From: Pristionchus mayeri
Taxonomy: Eukaryota > Nematoda > Chromadorea > Rhabditida > Neodiplogasteridae
Reading direction: 5' to 3'
Length of the DNA: 64,000 nucleotides
Assembly: GCA_036245805.1 (NCBI GenBank)
Contig: BTRK01000006.1
Coordinates: 1,715,613 to 1,779,612 of the forward strand
The notes below the pieces were generated by a model. That model had not been told where the DNA came from and did no database searches. It saw nothing but the letters and a program-made list of their open reading frames with translations. How positions within the stretch are numbered: position 1 is the stretch's first letter; the number at the start of each line of letters is the position of its first letter. Made by a program: the position numbers and the translations under genes. Positions 39,552 through 54,250 of this stretch are shown piece by piece.

Positions 39552-42392
39552 ATGACGGGTTTTCTGCTCGTATACTTTTCTGGTTTAATATATGCCATAT
39601 CTGTTCATCTCCAAATAAGTATGACAGGTTTTCTGCTCGTATCCTTTTCTGGTTTAATATATGCCATATCTCTTCATCTGAACCAGGCAAAACATTTATC
39701 TGAGCATGGAGAATCACGCCTTGTAACCGAAAATTGATAGTCATGCCAAATAAGTATGACAGGTTTTCTGCTCGTGTACTTTTCTGGTTTAATATATGCC
39801 ATATCTGTTCATCTGAACCGGGCAAAACATTTATCTGAGCATGGAGAATCACGCCTTGTAACCGAAAATTGATAGTCATGCCAAATAAGTATGACAGGTT
39901 TTCTGCTCGTATACTTTTCTGGTTTAATATATGCCATATCTGTTCATCTGAACCGGGCAAAACATTTATCTGAGCATGGAGAATCAAGCCTTGTAACCGA
40001 AAATTGATAGTCATGCCAAATAAGTATGACAGGTTTTCTGCTCGTGTACTTTTCTGGTTTAATATATGCCATATCTGTTCATCTGAACCGGGCAAAACAT
40101 TTATCTGAGCATGGAGAATCACGCCTTGTAACCGAAAATTGATAGTCATGACAAATAAGTATGACAGGTTTTCTGCTCGTATACTTTTCTGGTTTAATAT
40201 ATGCCATATCTGTTCATCTCCAAATAAGTATGACAGGTTTTCTGCTCGTATCCTTTTCTGGTTTAATATATGCCATATCTCTTTATCTGAACCAGGCAAA
40301 ACATTTATCTGAGCATGGAGAATCACGCCTTGTAACCGAAAATTAATAGTCATGCCAAATAAGTATGACAGGTTTTCTGCTCGTATACTTTTCTGGTTTA
40401 ATATATGCCATATCTGTTCATCTGAACCGGGCAAAACATTTATCTGAGCATGGAGAATCACGCCTTGTAACCGAAAATTAATAGTCATGCCAAATAAGTA
40501 TGACGGGTTTTCTGCTCGTATACTTTTCTGGTTTAATATATGCCATATCTGTTCATCTGAACCGGGCAAAACATTTATCTGAGCATGGAGAATCACGCCT
40601 TGTAACCGAAAATTGATAGTCATGCCAAATAAGTATGACGGGTTTTCTGCTCGTATACTTTCCTGGTTTAATATATGCCATATCTGTTCATCTGAACCGG
40701 GCAAAACATTTATCTGAGCATGGAGAATCACGCCTTGTAACCGAAAATTGATAGTCATGCCAAATAAGTATGACGGGTTTTCTGCTCGTATACTTTTCTG
40801 GTTTAATATATGCCATATCTCTTCATCTGAACCAGGCAAAACATTTATCTGAGCATGGAGAATCACGCCTTGTAACCGAAAATTGATAGTCATGCCAAAT
40901 AAGTATGACAGGTTTTCTGCTCGTATACTTTTCTGGTTTAATATATGCCATATCTGTTCATCTGAACCGGGCAAAACATTTATCTGAGCATGGAGAATCA
41001 CGCCTTGTAACCGAAAATTGATAGTCATGCCAAATAAGTATGACGGGTTTTCTGCTCGTATACTTTTCTGGTTTAATATATGCCATATCTGTTCATCTCC
41101 AAATAAGTATGACAGGTTTTCTGCTCGTATCCTTTTCTGGTTTAATATATGCCATATCTCTTCATCTGAACCAGGCAAAACATTTATCTGAGCATGGAGA
41201 ATCACGCCTTGTAACCGAAAATTGATAGTCATGCCAAATAAGTATGACAGGTTTTCTGCTCGTGTACTTTTCTGGTTTAATATATGCCATATCTGTTCAT
41301 CTGAACCGGGCAAAACATTTATCTGAGCATGGAGAATCACGCCTTGTAACCGAAAATTGATAGTCATGCCAAATAAGTATGGCAGGTTTTCTGCTCGTAT
41401 ACTTTTCTGGTTTAATATATGCCATATCTGTTCATCTGAACCGGGCAAAACATTTATCTGAGCATGGAGAATCAAGCCTTGTAACCGAAAATTGATAGTC
41501 ATGCCAAATAAGTATGACAGGTTTTCTGCTCGTGTACTTTTCTGGTTTAATATATGCCATATCTGTTCATCTGAACCGGGCAAAACATTTATCTGAGCAT
41601 GGAGAATCACGCCTTGTAACCGAAAATTGATAGTCATGACAAATAAGTATGACAGGTTTTCTGCTCGTATACTTTTCTGGTTTAATATATGCCATATCTG
41701 TTCATCTCCAAATAAGTATGACAGGTTTTCTGCTCGTATCCTTTTCTGGTTTAATATATGCCATATCTCTTTATCTGAACCAGGCAAAACATTTATCTGA
41801 GCATGGAGAATCACGCCTTGTAACCGAAAATTAATAGTCATGCCAAATAAGTATGACAGGTTTTCTGCTCGTATACTTTTCTGGTTTAATATATGCCATA
41901 TCTGTTCATCTGAACCGGGCAAAACATTTATCTGAGCATGGAGAATCACGCCTTGTAACCGAAAATTAATAGTCATGCCAAATAAGTATGACGGGTTTTC
42001 TGCTCGTATACTTTTCTGGTTTAATATATGCCATATCTGTTCATCTGAACCGGGCAAAACATTTATCTGAGCATGGAGAATCACGCCTTGTAACCGAAAA
42101 TTGATAGTCATGCCAAATAAGTATGACGGGTTTTCTGCTCGTATACTTTTCTGGTTTAATATATGCCATATCTCTTCATCTGAACCAGGCAAAACATTTA
42201 TCTGAGCATGGAGAATCACGCCTTGTAACCGAAAATTGATAATCATGCCAAATAAGTATGACAGGTTTTCTGCTCGTATACTTTTCTGGTTTAATATATG
42301 CCATATCTGTTCATCTGAACCGGGCAAAACATTTATCTGAGCATGGAGAATCACGCCTTGTAACCGAAAATTGATAGTCATGCCAAATAAGT
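39552..42392 (-). repeat. 1488-bp HOR (10 L + 2 S) and a copy one L unit shorter
   Basis: S units at 39552 and 40161 correspond to those at 41040 and 41649 (+1488). The gtgtac, caagcc and ctctttatctg markers are in the same order in both copies. The second copy lacks one 135-bp unit (the ctttcctgg one near 40660), making it 1353 bp. Confidence 0.78.
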
Positions 42393-45300
42393 ATGACGGG
42401 TTTTCTGCTCGTATACTTTTCTGGTTTAATATATGCCATATCTGTTCATCTCCAAATAAGTATGACAGGTTTTCTGCTCGTATCCTTTTCTGGTTTAATA
42501 TATGCCATATCTCTTCATCTGAACCAGGCAAAACATTTATCTGAGCATGGAGAATCACGCCTTGTAACCGAAAATTGATAGTCATGCCAAATAAGTATGA
42601 CAGGTTTTCTGCTCGTGTACTTTTCTGGTTTAATATATGCCATATCTGTTCATCTGAACCGGGCAAAACATTTATCTGAGCATGGAGAATCACGCCTTGT
42701 AACCGAAAATTGATAGTCATGCCAAATAAGTATGACAGGTTTTCTGCTCGTATACTTTTCTGGTTTAATATATGCCATATCTGTCCATCTGAACCGGGCA
42801 AAACATTTATCTGAGCATGGAGAATCAAGCCTTGTAACCGAAAATTGATAGTCATGCCAAATAAGTATGACAGGTTTTCTGCTCGTGTACTTTTCTGGTT
42901 TAATATATGCCATATCTGTTCATCTGAACCGGGCAAAACATTTATCTGAGCATGGAGAATCACGCCTTGTAACCGAAAATTGATAGTCATGACAAATAAG
43001 TATGACAGGTTTTCTGCTCGTATACTTTTCTGGTTTAATATATGCCATATCTGTTCATCTCCAAATAAGTATGACAGGTTTTCTGCTCGTATCCTTTTCT
43101 GGTTTAATATATGCCATATCTCTTCATCTGAACCAGGCAAAACATTTATCTGAGCATGGAGAATCACGCCTTGTAACCGAAAATTGATAGTCATGCCAAA
43201 TAAGTATGACAGGTTTTCTGCTCGTGTACTTTTCTGGTTTAATATATGCCATATCTGTTCATCTGAACCGGGCAAAACATTTATCTGAGCATGGAGAATC
43301 ACGCCTTGTAACCGAAAATTGATAGTCATGCCAAATAAGTATGACGGGTTTTCTGCTCGTATACTTTTCTGGTTTAATATATGCCATATCTGTTCATCTG
43401 AACCGGGCAAAACATTTATCTGAGCATGGAGAATCAAGCCTTGTAACCGAAAATTGATAGTCATGACAAATAAGTATGACAGGTTTTCTGCTCGTATACT
43501 TTTCTGGTTTAATATATGCCATATCTGTTCATCTGAACCGGGCAAAACATTTATCTGAGCATGGAGAATCACGCCTTGTAACCGAAAATTAATAGTCATG
43601 CCAAATAAGTATGACGGGTTTTCTGCTCGTATACTTTTCTGGTTTAATATATGCCATATCTGTTCATCTGAACCGGGCAAAACATTTATCTGAGCATGGA
43701 GAATCACGCCTTGTAACCGAAAATTGATAGTCATGCCAAATAAGTATGACGGGTTTTCTGCTCGTATACTTTCCTGGTTTAATATATGCCATATCTGTTC
43801 ATCTGAACCGGGCAAAACATTTATCTGAGCATGGAGAATCACGCCTTGTAACCGAAAATTGATAGTCATGCCAAATAAGTATGACGGGTTTTCTGCTCGT
43901 ATACTTTTCTGGTTTAATATATGCCATATCTCTTCATCTGAACCAGGCAAAACATTTATCTGAGCATGGAGAATCACGCCTTGTAACCGAAAATTGATAG
44001 TCATGCCAAATAAGTATGACAGGTTTTCTGCTCGTATACTTTTCTGGTTTAATATATGCCATATCTGTTCATCTGAACCGGGCAAAACATTTATCTGAGC
44101 ATGGAGAATCACGCCTTGTAACCGAAAATTGATAGTCATGCCAAATAAGTATGACGGGTTTTCTGCTCGTATACTTTTCTGGTTTAATATATGCCATATC
44201 TGTTCATCTCCAAATAAGTATGACAGGTTTTCTGCTCGTATCCTTTTCTGGTTTAATATATGCCATATCTCTTCATCTGAACCAGGCAAAACATTTATCT
44301 GAGCATGGAGAATCACGCCTTGTAACCGAAAATTGATAGTCATGCCAAATAAGTATGACAGGTTTTCTGCTCGTGTACTTTTCTGGTTTAATATATGCCA
44401 TATCTGTTCATCTGAACCGGGCAAAACATTTATCTGAGCATGGAGAATCACGCCTTGTAACCGAAAATTGATAGTCATGCCAAATAAGTATGGCAGGTTT
44501 TCTGCTCGTATACTTTTCTGGTTTAATATATGCCATATCTGTTCATCTGAACCGGGCAAAACATTTATCTGAGCATGGAGAATCAAGCCTTGTAACCGAA
44601 AATTGATAGTCATGCCAAATAAGTATGACAGGTTTTCTGCTCGTGTACTTTTCTGGTTTAATATATGCCATATCTGTTCATCTGAACCGGGCAAAACATT
44701 TATCTGAGCATGGAGAATCACGCCTTGTAACCGAAAATTGATAGTCATGACAAATAAGTATGACAGGTTTTCTGCTCGTATACTTTTCTGGTTTAATATA
44801 TGCCATATCTGTTCATCTCCAAATAAGTATGACAGGTTTTCTGCTCGTATCCTTTTCTGGTTTAATATATGCCATATCTCTTTATCTGAACCAGGCAAAA
44901 CATTTATCTGAGCATGGAGAATCACGCCTTGTAACCGAAAATTAATAGTCATGCCAAATAAGTATGACAGGTTTTCTGCTCGTATACTTTTCTGGTTTAA
45001 TATATGCCATATCTGTTCATCTGAACCGGGCAAAACATTTATCTGAGCATGGAGAATCACGCCTTGTAACCGAAAATTAATAGTCATGCCAAATAAGTAT
45101 GACGGGTTTTCTGCTCGTATACTTTTCTGGTTTAATATATGCCATATCTGTTCATCTGAACCGGGCAAAACATTTATCTGAGCATGGAGAATCACGCCTT
45201 GTAACCGAAAATTGATAGTCATGCCAAATAAGTATGACGGGTTTTCTGCTCGTATACTTTTCTGGTTTAATATATGCCATATCTCTTCATCTGAACCAGG

Positions 45301-46240
45301 CAAAACATTTATCTGAGCATGGAGAATCACGCCTTGTAACCGAAAATTGATAATCATGCCAAATAAGTATGACAGGTTTTCTGCTCGTATACTTTTCTGG
45401 TTTAATATATGCCATATCTGTTCATCTGAACCGGGCAAAACATTTATCTGAGCATGGAGAATCACGCCTTGTAACCGAAAATTGATAGTCATGCCAAATA
45501 AGTATGACGGGTTTTCTGCTCGTATACTTTTCTGGTTTAATATATGCCATATCTGTTCATCTCCAAATAAGTATGACAGGTTTTCTGCTCGTATCCTTTT
45601 CTGGTTTAATATATGCCATATCTCTTCATCTGAACCAGGCAAAACATTTATCTGAGCATGGAGAATCACGCCTTGTAACCGAAAATTGATAGTCATGCCA
45701 AATAAGTATGACAGGTTTTCTGCTCGTGTACTTTTCTGGTTTAATATATGCCATATCTGTTCATCTGAACCGGGCAAAACATTTATCTGAGCATGGAGAA
45801 TCACGCCTTGTAACCGAAAATTGATAGTCATGCCAAATAAGTATGACAGGTTTTCTGCTCGTATACTTTTCTGGTTTAATATATGCCATATCTGTCCATC
45901 TGAACCGGGCAAAACATTTATCTGAGCATGGAGAATCAAGCCTTGTAACCGAAAATTGATAGTCATGCCAAATAAGTATGACAGGTTTTCTGCTCGTGTA
46001 CTTTTCTGGTTTAATATATGCCATATCTGTTCATCTGAACCGGGCAAAACATTTATCTGAGCATGGAGAATCACGCCTTGTAACCGAAAATTGATAGTCA
46101 TGACAAATAAGTATGACAGGTTTTCTGCTCGTATACTTTTCTGGTTTAATATATGCCATATCTGTTCATCTCCAAATAAGTATGACAGGTTTTCTGCTCG
46201 TATCCTTTTCTGGTTTAATATATGCCATATCTCTTTATCT
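40370..46240 (-). repeat. 3111-bp HOR pair, arranged differently from the 20.5-kb one
   Basis: About 2.76 kb from 40370 to 43130 matches at +3111 (43481-46240). The match includes the singular ctgtccatctg variant (near 42782 and 45893) and gataatcatgcc (near 42238 and 45349). S units at 41040, 41649, 42393 and 43002 pair with 44151, 44760, 45504 and 46113. Total composition again equals 21 L + 4 S, but S spacing (609, 744, 609, 1149) differs from the 20.5-23.6 kb HOR (1419, 204, 609, 879). Confidence 0.86.
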
Positions 46241-49200
46241 GAACCAGGCAAAACATTTATCTGAGCATGGAGAATCACGCCTTGTAACCGAAAATTAATA
46301 GTCATGCCAAATAAGTATGACAGGTTTTCTGCTCGTATACTTTTCTGGTTTAATATATGCCATATCTGTTCATCTGAACCGGGCAAAACATTTATCTGAG
46401 CATGGAGAATCACGCCTTGTAACCGAAAATTAATAGTCATGCCAAATAAGTATGACGGGTTTTCTGCTCGTATACTTTTCTGGTTTAATATATGCCATAT
46501 CTGTTCATCTGAACCGGGCAAAACATTTATCTGAGCATGGAGAATCACGCCTTGTAACCGAAAATTGATAGTCATGCCAAATAAGTATGACGGGTTTTCT
46601 GCTCGTATACTTTTCTGGTTTAATATATGCCATATCTCTTCATCTGAACCAGGCAAAACATTTATCTGAGCATGGAGAATCACGCCTTGTAACCGAAAAT
46701 TAATAGTCATGCCAAATAAGTATGACAGGTTTTCTGCTCGTATACTTTTCTGGTTTAATATATGCCATATCTGTTCATCTGAACCGGGCAAAACATTTAT
46801 CTGAGCATGGAGAATCACGCCTTGTAACCGAAAATTGATAGTCATGCCAAATAAGTATGACAGGTTTTCTGCTCGTGTACTTTTCTGGTTTAATATATGC
46901 CATATCTGTTCATCTGAACCGGGCAAAACATTTATCTGAGCATGGAGAATCACGCCTTGTAACCGAAAATTGATAGTCATGCCAAATAAGTATGACAGGT
47001 TTTCTGCTCGTATACTTTTCTGGTTTAATATATGCCATATCTGTTCATCTGAACCGGGCAAAACATTTATCTGAGCATGGAGAATCACGCCTTGTAACCG
47101 AAAATTGATAGTCATGCCAAATAAGTATGACGGGTTTTCTGCTCGTATACTTTTCTGGTTTAATATATGCCATATCTGTTCATCTCCAAATAAGTATGAC
47201 AGGTTTTCTGCTCGTATCCTTTTCTGGTTTAATATATGCCATATCTCTTCATCTGAACCAGGCAAAACATTTATCTGAGCATGGAGAATCACGCCTTGTA
47301 ACCGAAAATTGATAGTCATGCCAAATAAGTATGACAGGTTTTCTGCTCGTGTACTTTTCTGGTTTAATATATGCCATATCTGTTCATCTGAACCGGGCAA
47401 AACATTTATCTGAGCATGGAGAATCACGCCTTGTAACCGAAAATTGATAGTCATGCCAAATAAGTATGACGGGTTTTCTGCTCGTATACTTTTCTGGTTT
47501 AATATATGCCATATCTGTTCATCTGAACCGGGTAAAACATTTATCTGAGCATGGAGAATCAAGCCTTGTAACCGTAAAATTGATAGTCATGACAAATAAG
47601 TATGACAGGTTTTCTGCTCGTATACTTTCCTGGTTTAATATATGCCATATCTGTTCATCTGAACCGGGCAAAACATTTATCTGAGCATGGAGAATCACGC
47701 CTTGTAACCGAAAATTGATAGTCATGCCAAATAAGTATGACGGGTTTTCTGCTCGTATACTTTTCTGGTTTAATATATGCCATATCTCTTCATCTGAACC
47801 AGGCAAAACATTTATCTGAGCATGGAGAATCACGCCTTGTAACCGAAAATTAATAGTCATGCCAAATAAGTATGACAGGTTTTCTGCTCGTATACTTTTC
47901 TGGTTTAATATATGCCATATCTGTTCATCTGAACCGGGCAAAACATTTATCTGAGCATGGAGAATCACGCCTTGTAACCGAAAATTGATAGTCATGCCAA
48001 ATAAGTATGACGGGTTTTCTGCTCGTATACTTTTCTGGTTTAATATATGCCATATCTGTTCATCTCCAAATAAGTATGACAGGTTTTCTGCTCGTATCCT
48101 TTTCTGGTTTAATATATGCCATATCTCTTCATCTGAACCAGGCAAAACATTTATCTGAGCATGGAGAATCACGCCTTGTAACCGAAAATTAATAGTCATG
48201 CCAAATAAGTATGACAGGTTTTCTGCTCGTATACTTTTCTGGTTTAATATATGCCATATCTGTTCATCTGAACCGGGCAAAACATATATCTGAGCATGGA
48301 GAATCACGCCTTGTAACCGAAAATTGATAGTCATGCCAAATAAGTATGACAGGTTTTCTGCTCGTATACTTTTCTGGTTTAATATATGCCATATCTGTAT
48401 ATCTGAACCGGGCAAAACATATATCTGAGCATGGAGAATCACGCCTTGTAACCGAAAATTGATAGTCATGCCAAATAAGTATGACGGGTTTTCTGCTCGT
48501 ATACTTTTCTGGTTTAATATATGCCATATCTGTTCATCTGAACCGGGCAAAACATATATCTGAGCATGGAGAATCACGCCTTGTAACCGAAAATTGATAG
48601 TCATGCCAAATAAGTATGACAGGTTTTCTGCTCGTGTACTTTTCTGGTTTAATATATGCCATATCTGTTCATCTGAACCGGGCAAAACATTTATCTGAGC
48701 ATGGAGAATCACGCCTTGTAACCGAAAATTGATAGTCATGCCAAATAAGTATGACAGGTTTTCTGCTCGTGTACTTTTCTGGTTTAATATATGCCATATC
48801 TGTTCATCTGAACCGGGCAAAACATTTATCTGAGCATGGAGAATCACGCCTTGTAACCGAAAATTGATAGTCATGACAAATAAGTATGACAGGTTTTCTG
48901 CTCGTATACTTTTCTGGTTTAATATATGCCATATCTGTTCATCTCCAAATAAGTATGACAGGTTTTCTGCTCGTATCCTTTTCTGGTTTAATATATGCCA
49001 TATCTCTTCATCTGAACCAGGCAAAACATTTATCTGAGCATGGAGAATCACGCCTTGTAACCGAAAATTAATAGTCATGCCAAATAAGTATGACAGGTTT
49101 TCTGCTCGTATACTTTTCTGGTTTAATATATGCCATATCTGTTCATCTGAACCGGGCAAAACATTTATCTGAGCATGGAGAATCACGCCTTGTAACCGAA

Positions 49201-50459
49201 AATTGATAGTCATGCCAAATAAGTATGACGGGTTTTCTGCTCGTATACTTTTCTGGTTTAATATATGCCATATCTGTTCATCTGAACCGGGCAAAACATT
49301 TATCTGAGCATGGAGAATCACGCCTTGTAACCGAAAATTGATAGTCATGCCAAATAAGTATGACGGGTTTTCTACTCGTATACTTTTCTGGTTTAATATA
49401 TGCCATATCTGTTCATCTGAACCGGGCAAAACATTTATCTGAGCATGGAGAATCACGCCTTGTAACCGAAAATTGATAGTCATGCCAAATAAGTATGACG
49501 GGTTTTCTGCTCGTATACTTTTCTGGTTTAATATATGCCATATCTGTTCATCTGAACCGGGCAAAACATTTATCTGAGCATGGAGAATCACGCCTCGTAA
49601 CCGAAAATTGATAGTCATGCCAAATAAGTATGACGGGTTTTCTGCTCTTATACTTTTCTGGTTTAATATATGCCATATCTGTTCATCTGAACCGGGCAAA
49701 ACATTTATCTGAGCATGGAGAATCACGCCTTGTAACCGAAAATTGATAGTCATGCCAAATAAGTATGACGGGTTTTCTGCTCGTATACTTTTCTGGTTTA
49801 ATATATGCCATATCTGTTCATCTGAACCGGGCAAAACATTTATCTGAGCATGGAGAATCACGCCTTGTAACCGAAAATTGATAGTCATGCCAAATAAGTA
49901 TGACGGGTTTTCTGCTCTTATACTTTTCTGGTTTAATATATGCCATATCTGTTCATCTGAACCGGGCAAAACATTTATCTGAGCATGGAGAATCACGCCT
50001 TGTAACCGAAAATTGATAGTCATGCCAAATAAGTATGACGGGTTTTCTGCTCGTATACTTTTCTGGTTTAATATATGCCATATCTGTTCATGTGAACCGG
50101 GCAAAACATTTATCTGAGCATGGAGAATCAAGCCTTGTAACCGAAAATTGATAGTCATGACAAACAAGTATGACAGGTTTTCTGCTCGTATACTTTCCTG
50201 GTTTAATATATGCCATATCTGTTCATCTGAACCGGGCAAAACATTTATCTGAGCATGGAGAATCACGCCTTGTAACCGAAAATTGATAGTCATGCCAAAT
50301 AAGTATGACGGGTTTTCTGCTCGTATACTTTTCTGGTTTAATATATGCCATATCTGTTCATCTGAACCGGGCAAAACATTTATCTGAGCATGGAGAATCA
50401 AGCCTTGTAACCGAAAATTGATAGTCATGACAAACAAGTATGACAGGTTTTCTGCTCGT

Positions 50460-53400
50460 ATACTTTCCTGGTTTAATATATGCCATATCTGTTCATCTGA
50501 ACCGGGCAAAACATTTATCTGAGCATGGAGAATCACGCCTTGTAACCGAAAATTGATAGTCATGCCAAATAAGTATGACGGGTTTTCTGCTCGTATACTT
50601 TTCTGGTTTAATATATGCCATATCTGTTCATCTGAACCGGGCAAAACATTTATCTGAGCATGGAGAATCACGCCTTGTAACCGAAAATTAATAGTCATGC
50701 CAAATAAGTATGACAGGTTTTCTGCTCGTATACTTTTCTGGTTTAATATATGCCATATCTGTTCATCTGAACCGGGCAAAACATTTATCTGAGCATGGAG
50801 AATCACGCCTTGTAACCGAAAATTGATAGTCATGCCAAATAAGTATGACGGGTTTTCTGCTCGTATACTTTTCTGGTTTAATATATGCCATATCTGTTCA
50901 TGTGAACCGGGCAAAACATTTATCTGAGCATGGAGAATCAAGCCTTGTAACCGAAAATTGATAGTCATGACAAATAAGTATGACAGGTTTTCTGCTCGTA
51001 TACTTTCCTGGTTTAATATATGCCATATCTGTTCATCTGAACCTGGCAAAACATTTATCTGAGCATGGAGAATCACGCCTTGTAACCGAAAATTGATAGT
51101 CATGCCAAATAAGTATGGCAGGTTTTCTGCTCGTATACTTTTCTGGTTTAATATATGCCATATCTGTTCATCTGAACCGGGCAAAACATTTATCTGAGCA
51201 TGGAGAATCACGCCTTGTAACCGAAAATTGATAGTCATGACAAATAAGTATGACGGGTTTTCTGCTCGTATACTTTTCTGGTTTAATATATGCCATATCT
51301 GTTCATCTCCAAATAAGTATGACAGGTTTTCTGCTCGTATCCTTTTCTGGTTTAATATATGCCATATCTCTTCATCTGAACCAGGCAAAACATTTATCTG
51401 AGCATGGAGAATCACGCCTTGTAACCGAAAATTAATAGTCATGCCAAATAAGTATGACAGGTTTTCTGCTCGTATACTTTTCTGGTTTAATATATGCCGT
51501 ATCTGTTCATCTGAACCGGGCAAAACATTTATCTGAGCATGGAGAATCACGCCTTGTAACCGAAAATTGATAGTCATGCCAAATAAGTATGACGGGTTTT
51601 CTGCTCGTATACTTTTCTGGTTTAATATATGCCATATCTGTTCATCTGAACCGGGCAAAACATTTATCTGAGCATGGAGAATCAAGCCTTGTAACCGAAA
51701 ATTGATAGTCATGACAAATAAGTATGACAGGTTTTCTGCTCGTATACTTTCCTGGTTTAATATATGCCATATCTGTTCATCTGAACCGGGCAAAACATTT
51801 ATCTGAGCATGGAGAATCACGCTTTGTAACCGAAAATTGATAGTCATGCCAAATAAGTAAGACGGGTTTTCTGCTCGTATACTTTTCTGGTTTAATATAT
51901 GCCATATCTGTTCATCTGAACCGGGCAAAACATTTATCTGAGCATGGAGAATCACGCCTTGTAACCGAAAATTGATAGTCATGCCAAATAAGTATGACGG
52001 GTTTTCTGCTCTTATACTTTTCTGGTTTAATATATGCCATATCTGTTCATCTGAACCGGGCAAAACATTTATCTGAGCATGGAGAATCACGCCTTGTAAC
52101 CGAAAATTGATAGTCATGCCAAATAAGTATGACGGGTTTTCTGCTCGTATACTTTTCTGGTTTAATATATGCCATATCTGTTCATCTGAACCGGGCAAAA
52201 CATTTATCTGAGCATGGAGAATCAAGCCTTGTAACCGAAAATTGATAGTCATGACAAATAAGTATGACAGGTTTTCTGCTCGTATACTTTCCTGGTTTAA
52301 TATATGCCATATCTGTTCATCTGAACCGGGCAAAACATTTATCTGAGCATGGAGAATCACGCCTTGTAACCGAAAATTGATAGTCATGCCAAATAAGTAT
52401 GACGGGTTTTCTGCTCGTATACTTTTCTGGTTTAATATATGCCATATCTGTTCATCTGAACCGGGCAAAACATTTATCTGAGCATGGAGAATCACGCCTT
52501 GTAACCGAAAATTAATAGTCATGCCAAATAAGTATGACAGGTTTTCTGCTCGTATACTTTTCTGGTTTAATATATGCCATATCTGTTCATCTGAACCGGG
52601 CAAAACATTTATCTGAGCATGGAGAATCACGCCTTGTAACCGAAAATTGATAGTCATGCCAAATAAGTATGACGGGTTTTCTGCTCGTATACTTTTCTGG
52701 TTTAATATATGCCATATCTGTTCATGTGAACCGGGCAAAACATTTATCTGAGCATGGAGAATCAAGCCTTGTAACCGAAAATTGATAGTCATGACAAATA
52801 AGTATGACAGGTTTTCTGCTCGTATACTTTCCTGGTTTAATATATGCCATATCTGTTCATCTGAACCTGGCAAAACATTTATCTGAGCATGGAGAATCAC
52901 GCCTTGTAACCGAAAATTGATAGTCATGCCAAATAAGTATGGCAGGTTTTCTGCTCGTATACTTTTCTGGTTTAATATATGCCATATCTGTTCATCTGAA
53001 CCGGGCAAAACATTTATCTGAGCATGGAGAATCACGCCTTGTAACCGAAAATTGATAGTCATGACAAATAAGTATGACGGGTTTTCTGCTCGTATACTTT
53101 TCTGGTTTAATATATGCCATATCTGTTCATCTCCAAATAAGTATGACAGGTTTTCTGCTCGTATCCTTTTCTGGTTTAATATATGCCATATCTCTTCATC
53201 TGAACCAGGCAAAACATTTATCTGAGCATGGAGAATCACGCCTTGTAACCGAAAATTAATAGTCATGCCAAATAAGTATGACAGGTTTTCTGCTCGTATA
53301 CTTTTCTGGTTTAATATATGCCGTATCTGTTCATCTGAACCGGGCAAAACATTTATCTGAGCATGGAGAATCACGCCTTGTAACCGAAAATTGATAGTCA

Positions 53401-54250
53401 TGCCAAATAAGTATGACGGGTTTTCTGCTCGTATACTTTTCTGGTTTAATATATGCCATATCTGTTCATCTGAACCGGGCAAAACATTTATCTGAGCATG
53501 GAGAATCAAGCCTTGTAACCGAAAATTGATAGTCATGACAAATAAGTATGACAGGTTTTCTGCTCGTATACTTTCCTGGTTTAATATATGCCATATCTGT
53601 TCATCTGAACCGGGCAAAACATTTATCTGAGCATGGAGAATCACGCTTTGTAACCGAAAATTGATAGTCATGCCAAATAAGTAAGACGGGTTTTCTGCTC
53701 GTATACTTTTCTGGTTTAATATATGCCATATCTGTTCATCTGAACCGGGCAAAACATTTATCTGAGCATGGAGAATCACGCCTTGTAACCGAAAATTGAT
53801 AGTCATGCCAAATAAGTATGACGGGTTTTCTGCTCTTATACTTTTCTGGTTTAATATATGCCATATCTGTTCATCTGAACCGGGCAAAACATTTATCTGA
53901 GCATGGAGAATCACGCCTTGTAACCGAAAATTGATAGTCATGCCAAATAAGTATGACGGGTTTTCTGCTCGTATACTTTTCTGGTTTAATATATGCCATA
54001 TCTGTTCATCTGAACCGGGCAAAACATTTATCTGAGCATGGAGAATCAAGCCTTGTAACCGAAAATTGATAGTCATGACAAATAAGTATGACAGGTTTTC
54101 TGCTCGTATACTTTCCTGGTTTAATATATGCCATATCTGTTCATCTGAACCGGGCAAAACATTTATCTGAGCATGGAGAATCACGCCTTGTAACCGAAAA
54201 TTGATAGTCATGCCAAATAAGTATGACGGGTTTTCTGCTCGTATACTTTT
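50460..54250 (-). repeat. 1824-bp HOR pair (13 L + 1 S)
   Basis: Identity at +1824 runs from about 50460 to 52430. Shared singletons include tatatgccgtatc near 51490 and 53314, gaacctggc, catgtgaacc, and the single units with cacgctttg plus gtaagacggg near 51820-51870 and 53643-53693. S units at 51250 and 53074 mark the copies. Left of 50460 the copies diverge, where the left one has gacaaacaag. Confidence 0.86.

Larger units (their letters stand above)
23623..47562 (-). other. 7,979-codon stop-free frame in the satellite, not supported as a gene
   Basis: The minus-strand frame runs 23.9 kb through about 170 L and 30 S units. L translates to 45 residues, with landmarks TINFRLQGVILHAQ, NVLPGSDEQIWHILNQ and RAENLSYLFG. 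S gives 23 residues and starts DEQIWHILNQ. There is no signal peptide, unique end or domain I recognise, and the reading begins and ends inside ordinary repeats. The frame ends at a TAA made by a CAA change that is also present 3.1 kb away. Upstream it is cut by one inserted T at 47575. Variants that distinguish copies are mostly amino-acid changing (K/E, S/R, L/P, G/V, V/L, Q/E, I/T), with no third-position excess. The open frame is explained by 3n unit lengths plus a stop-free unit frame. Confidence 0.85.

Noticed and set aside
42650..42913. 87-codon frame starting MAYIKPEKYTSRK, also at 45761 and in altered form at 48264
   Set aside because: This is the third frame of the monomer, normally closed by one TGA per unit. 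It is open only because single substitutions near 42784, 45895 and 48398 remove that TGA.
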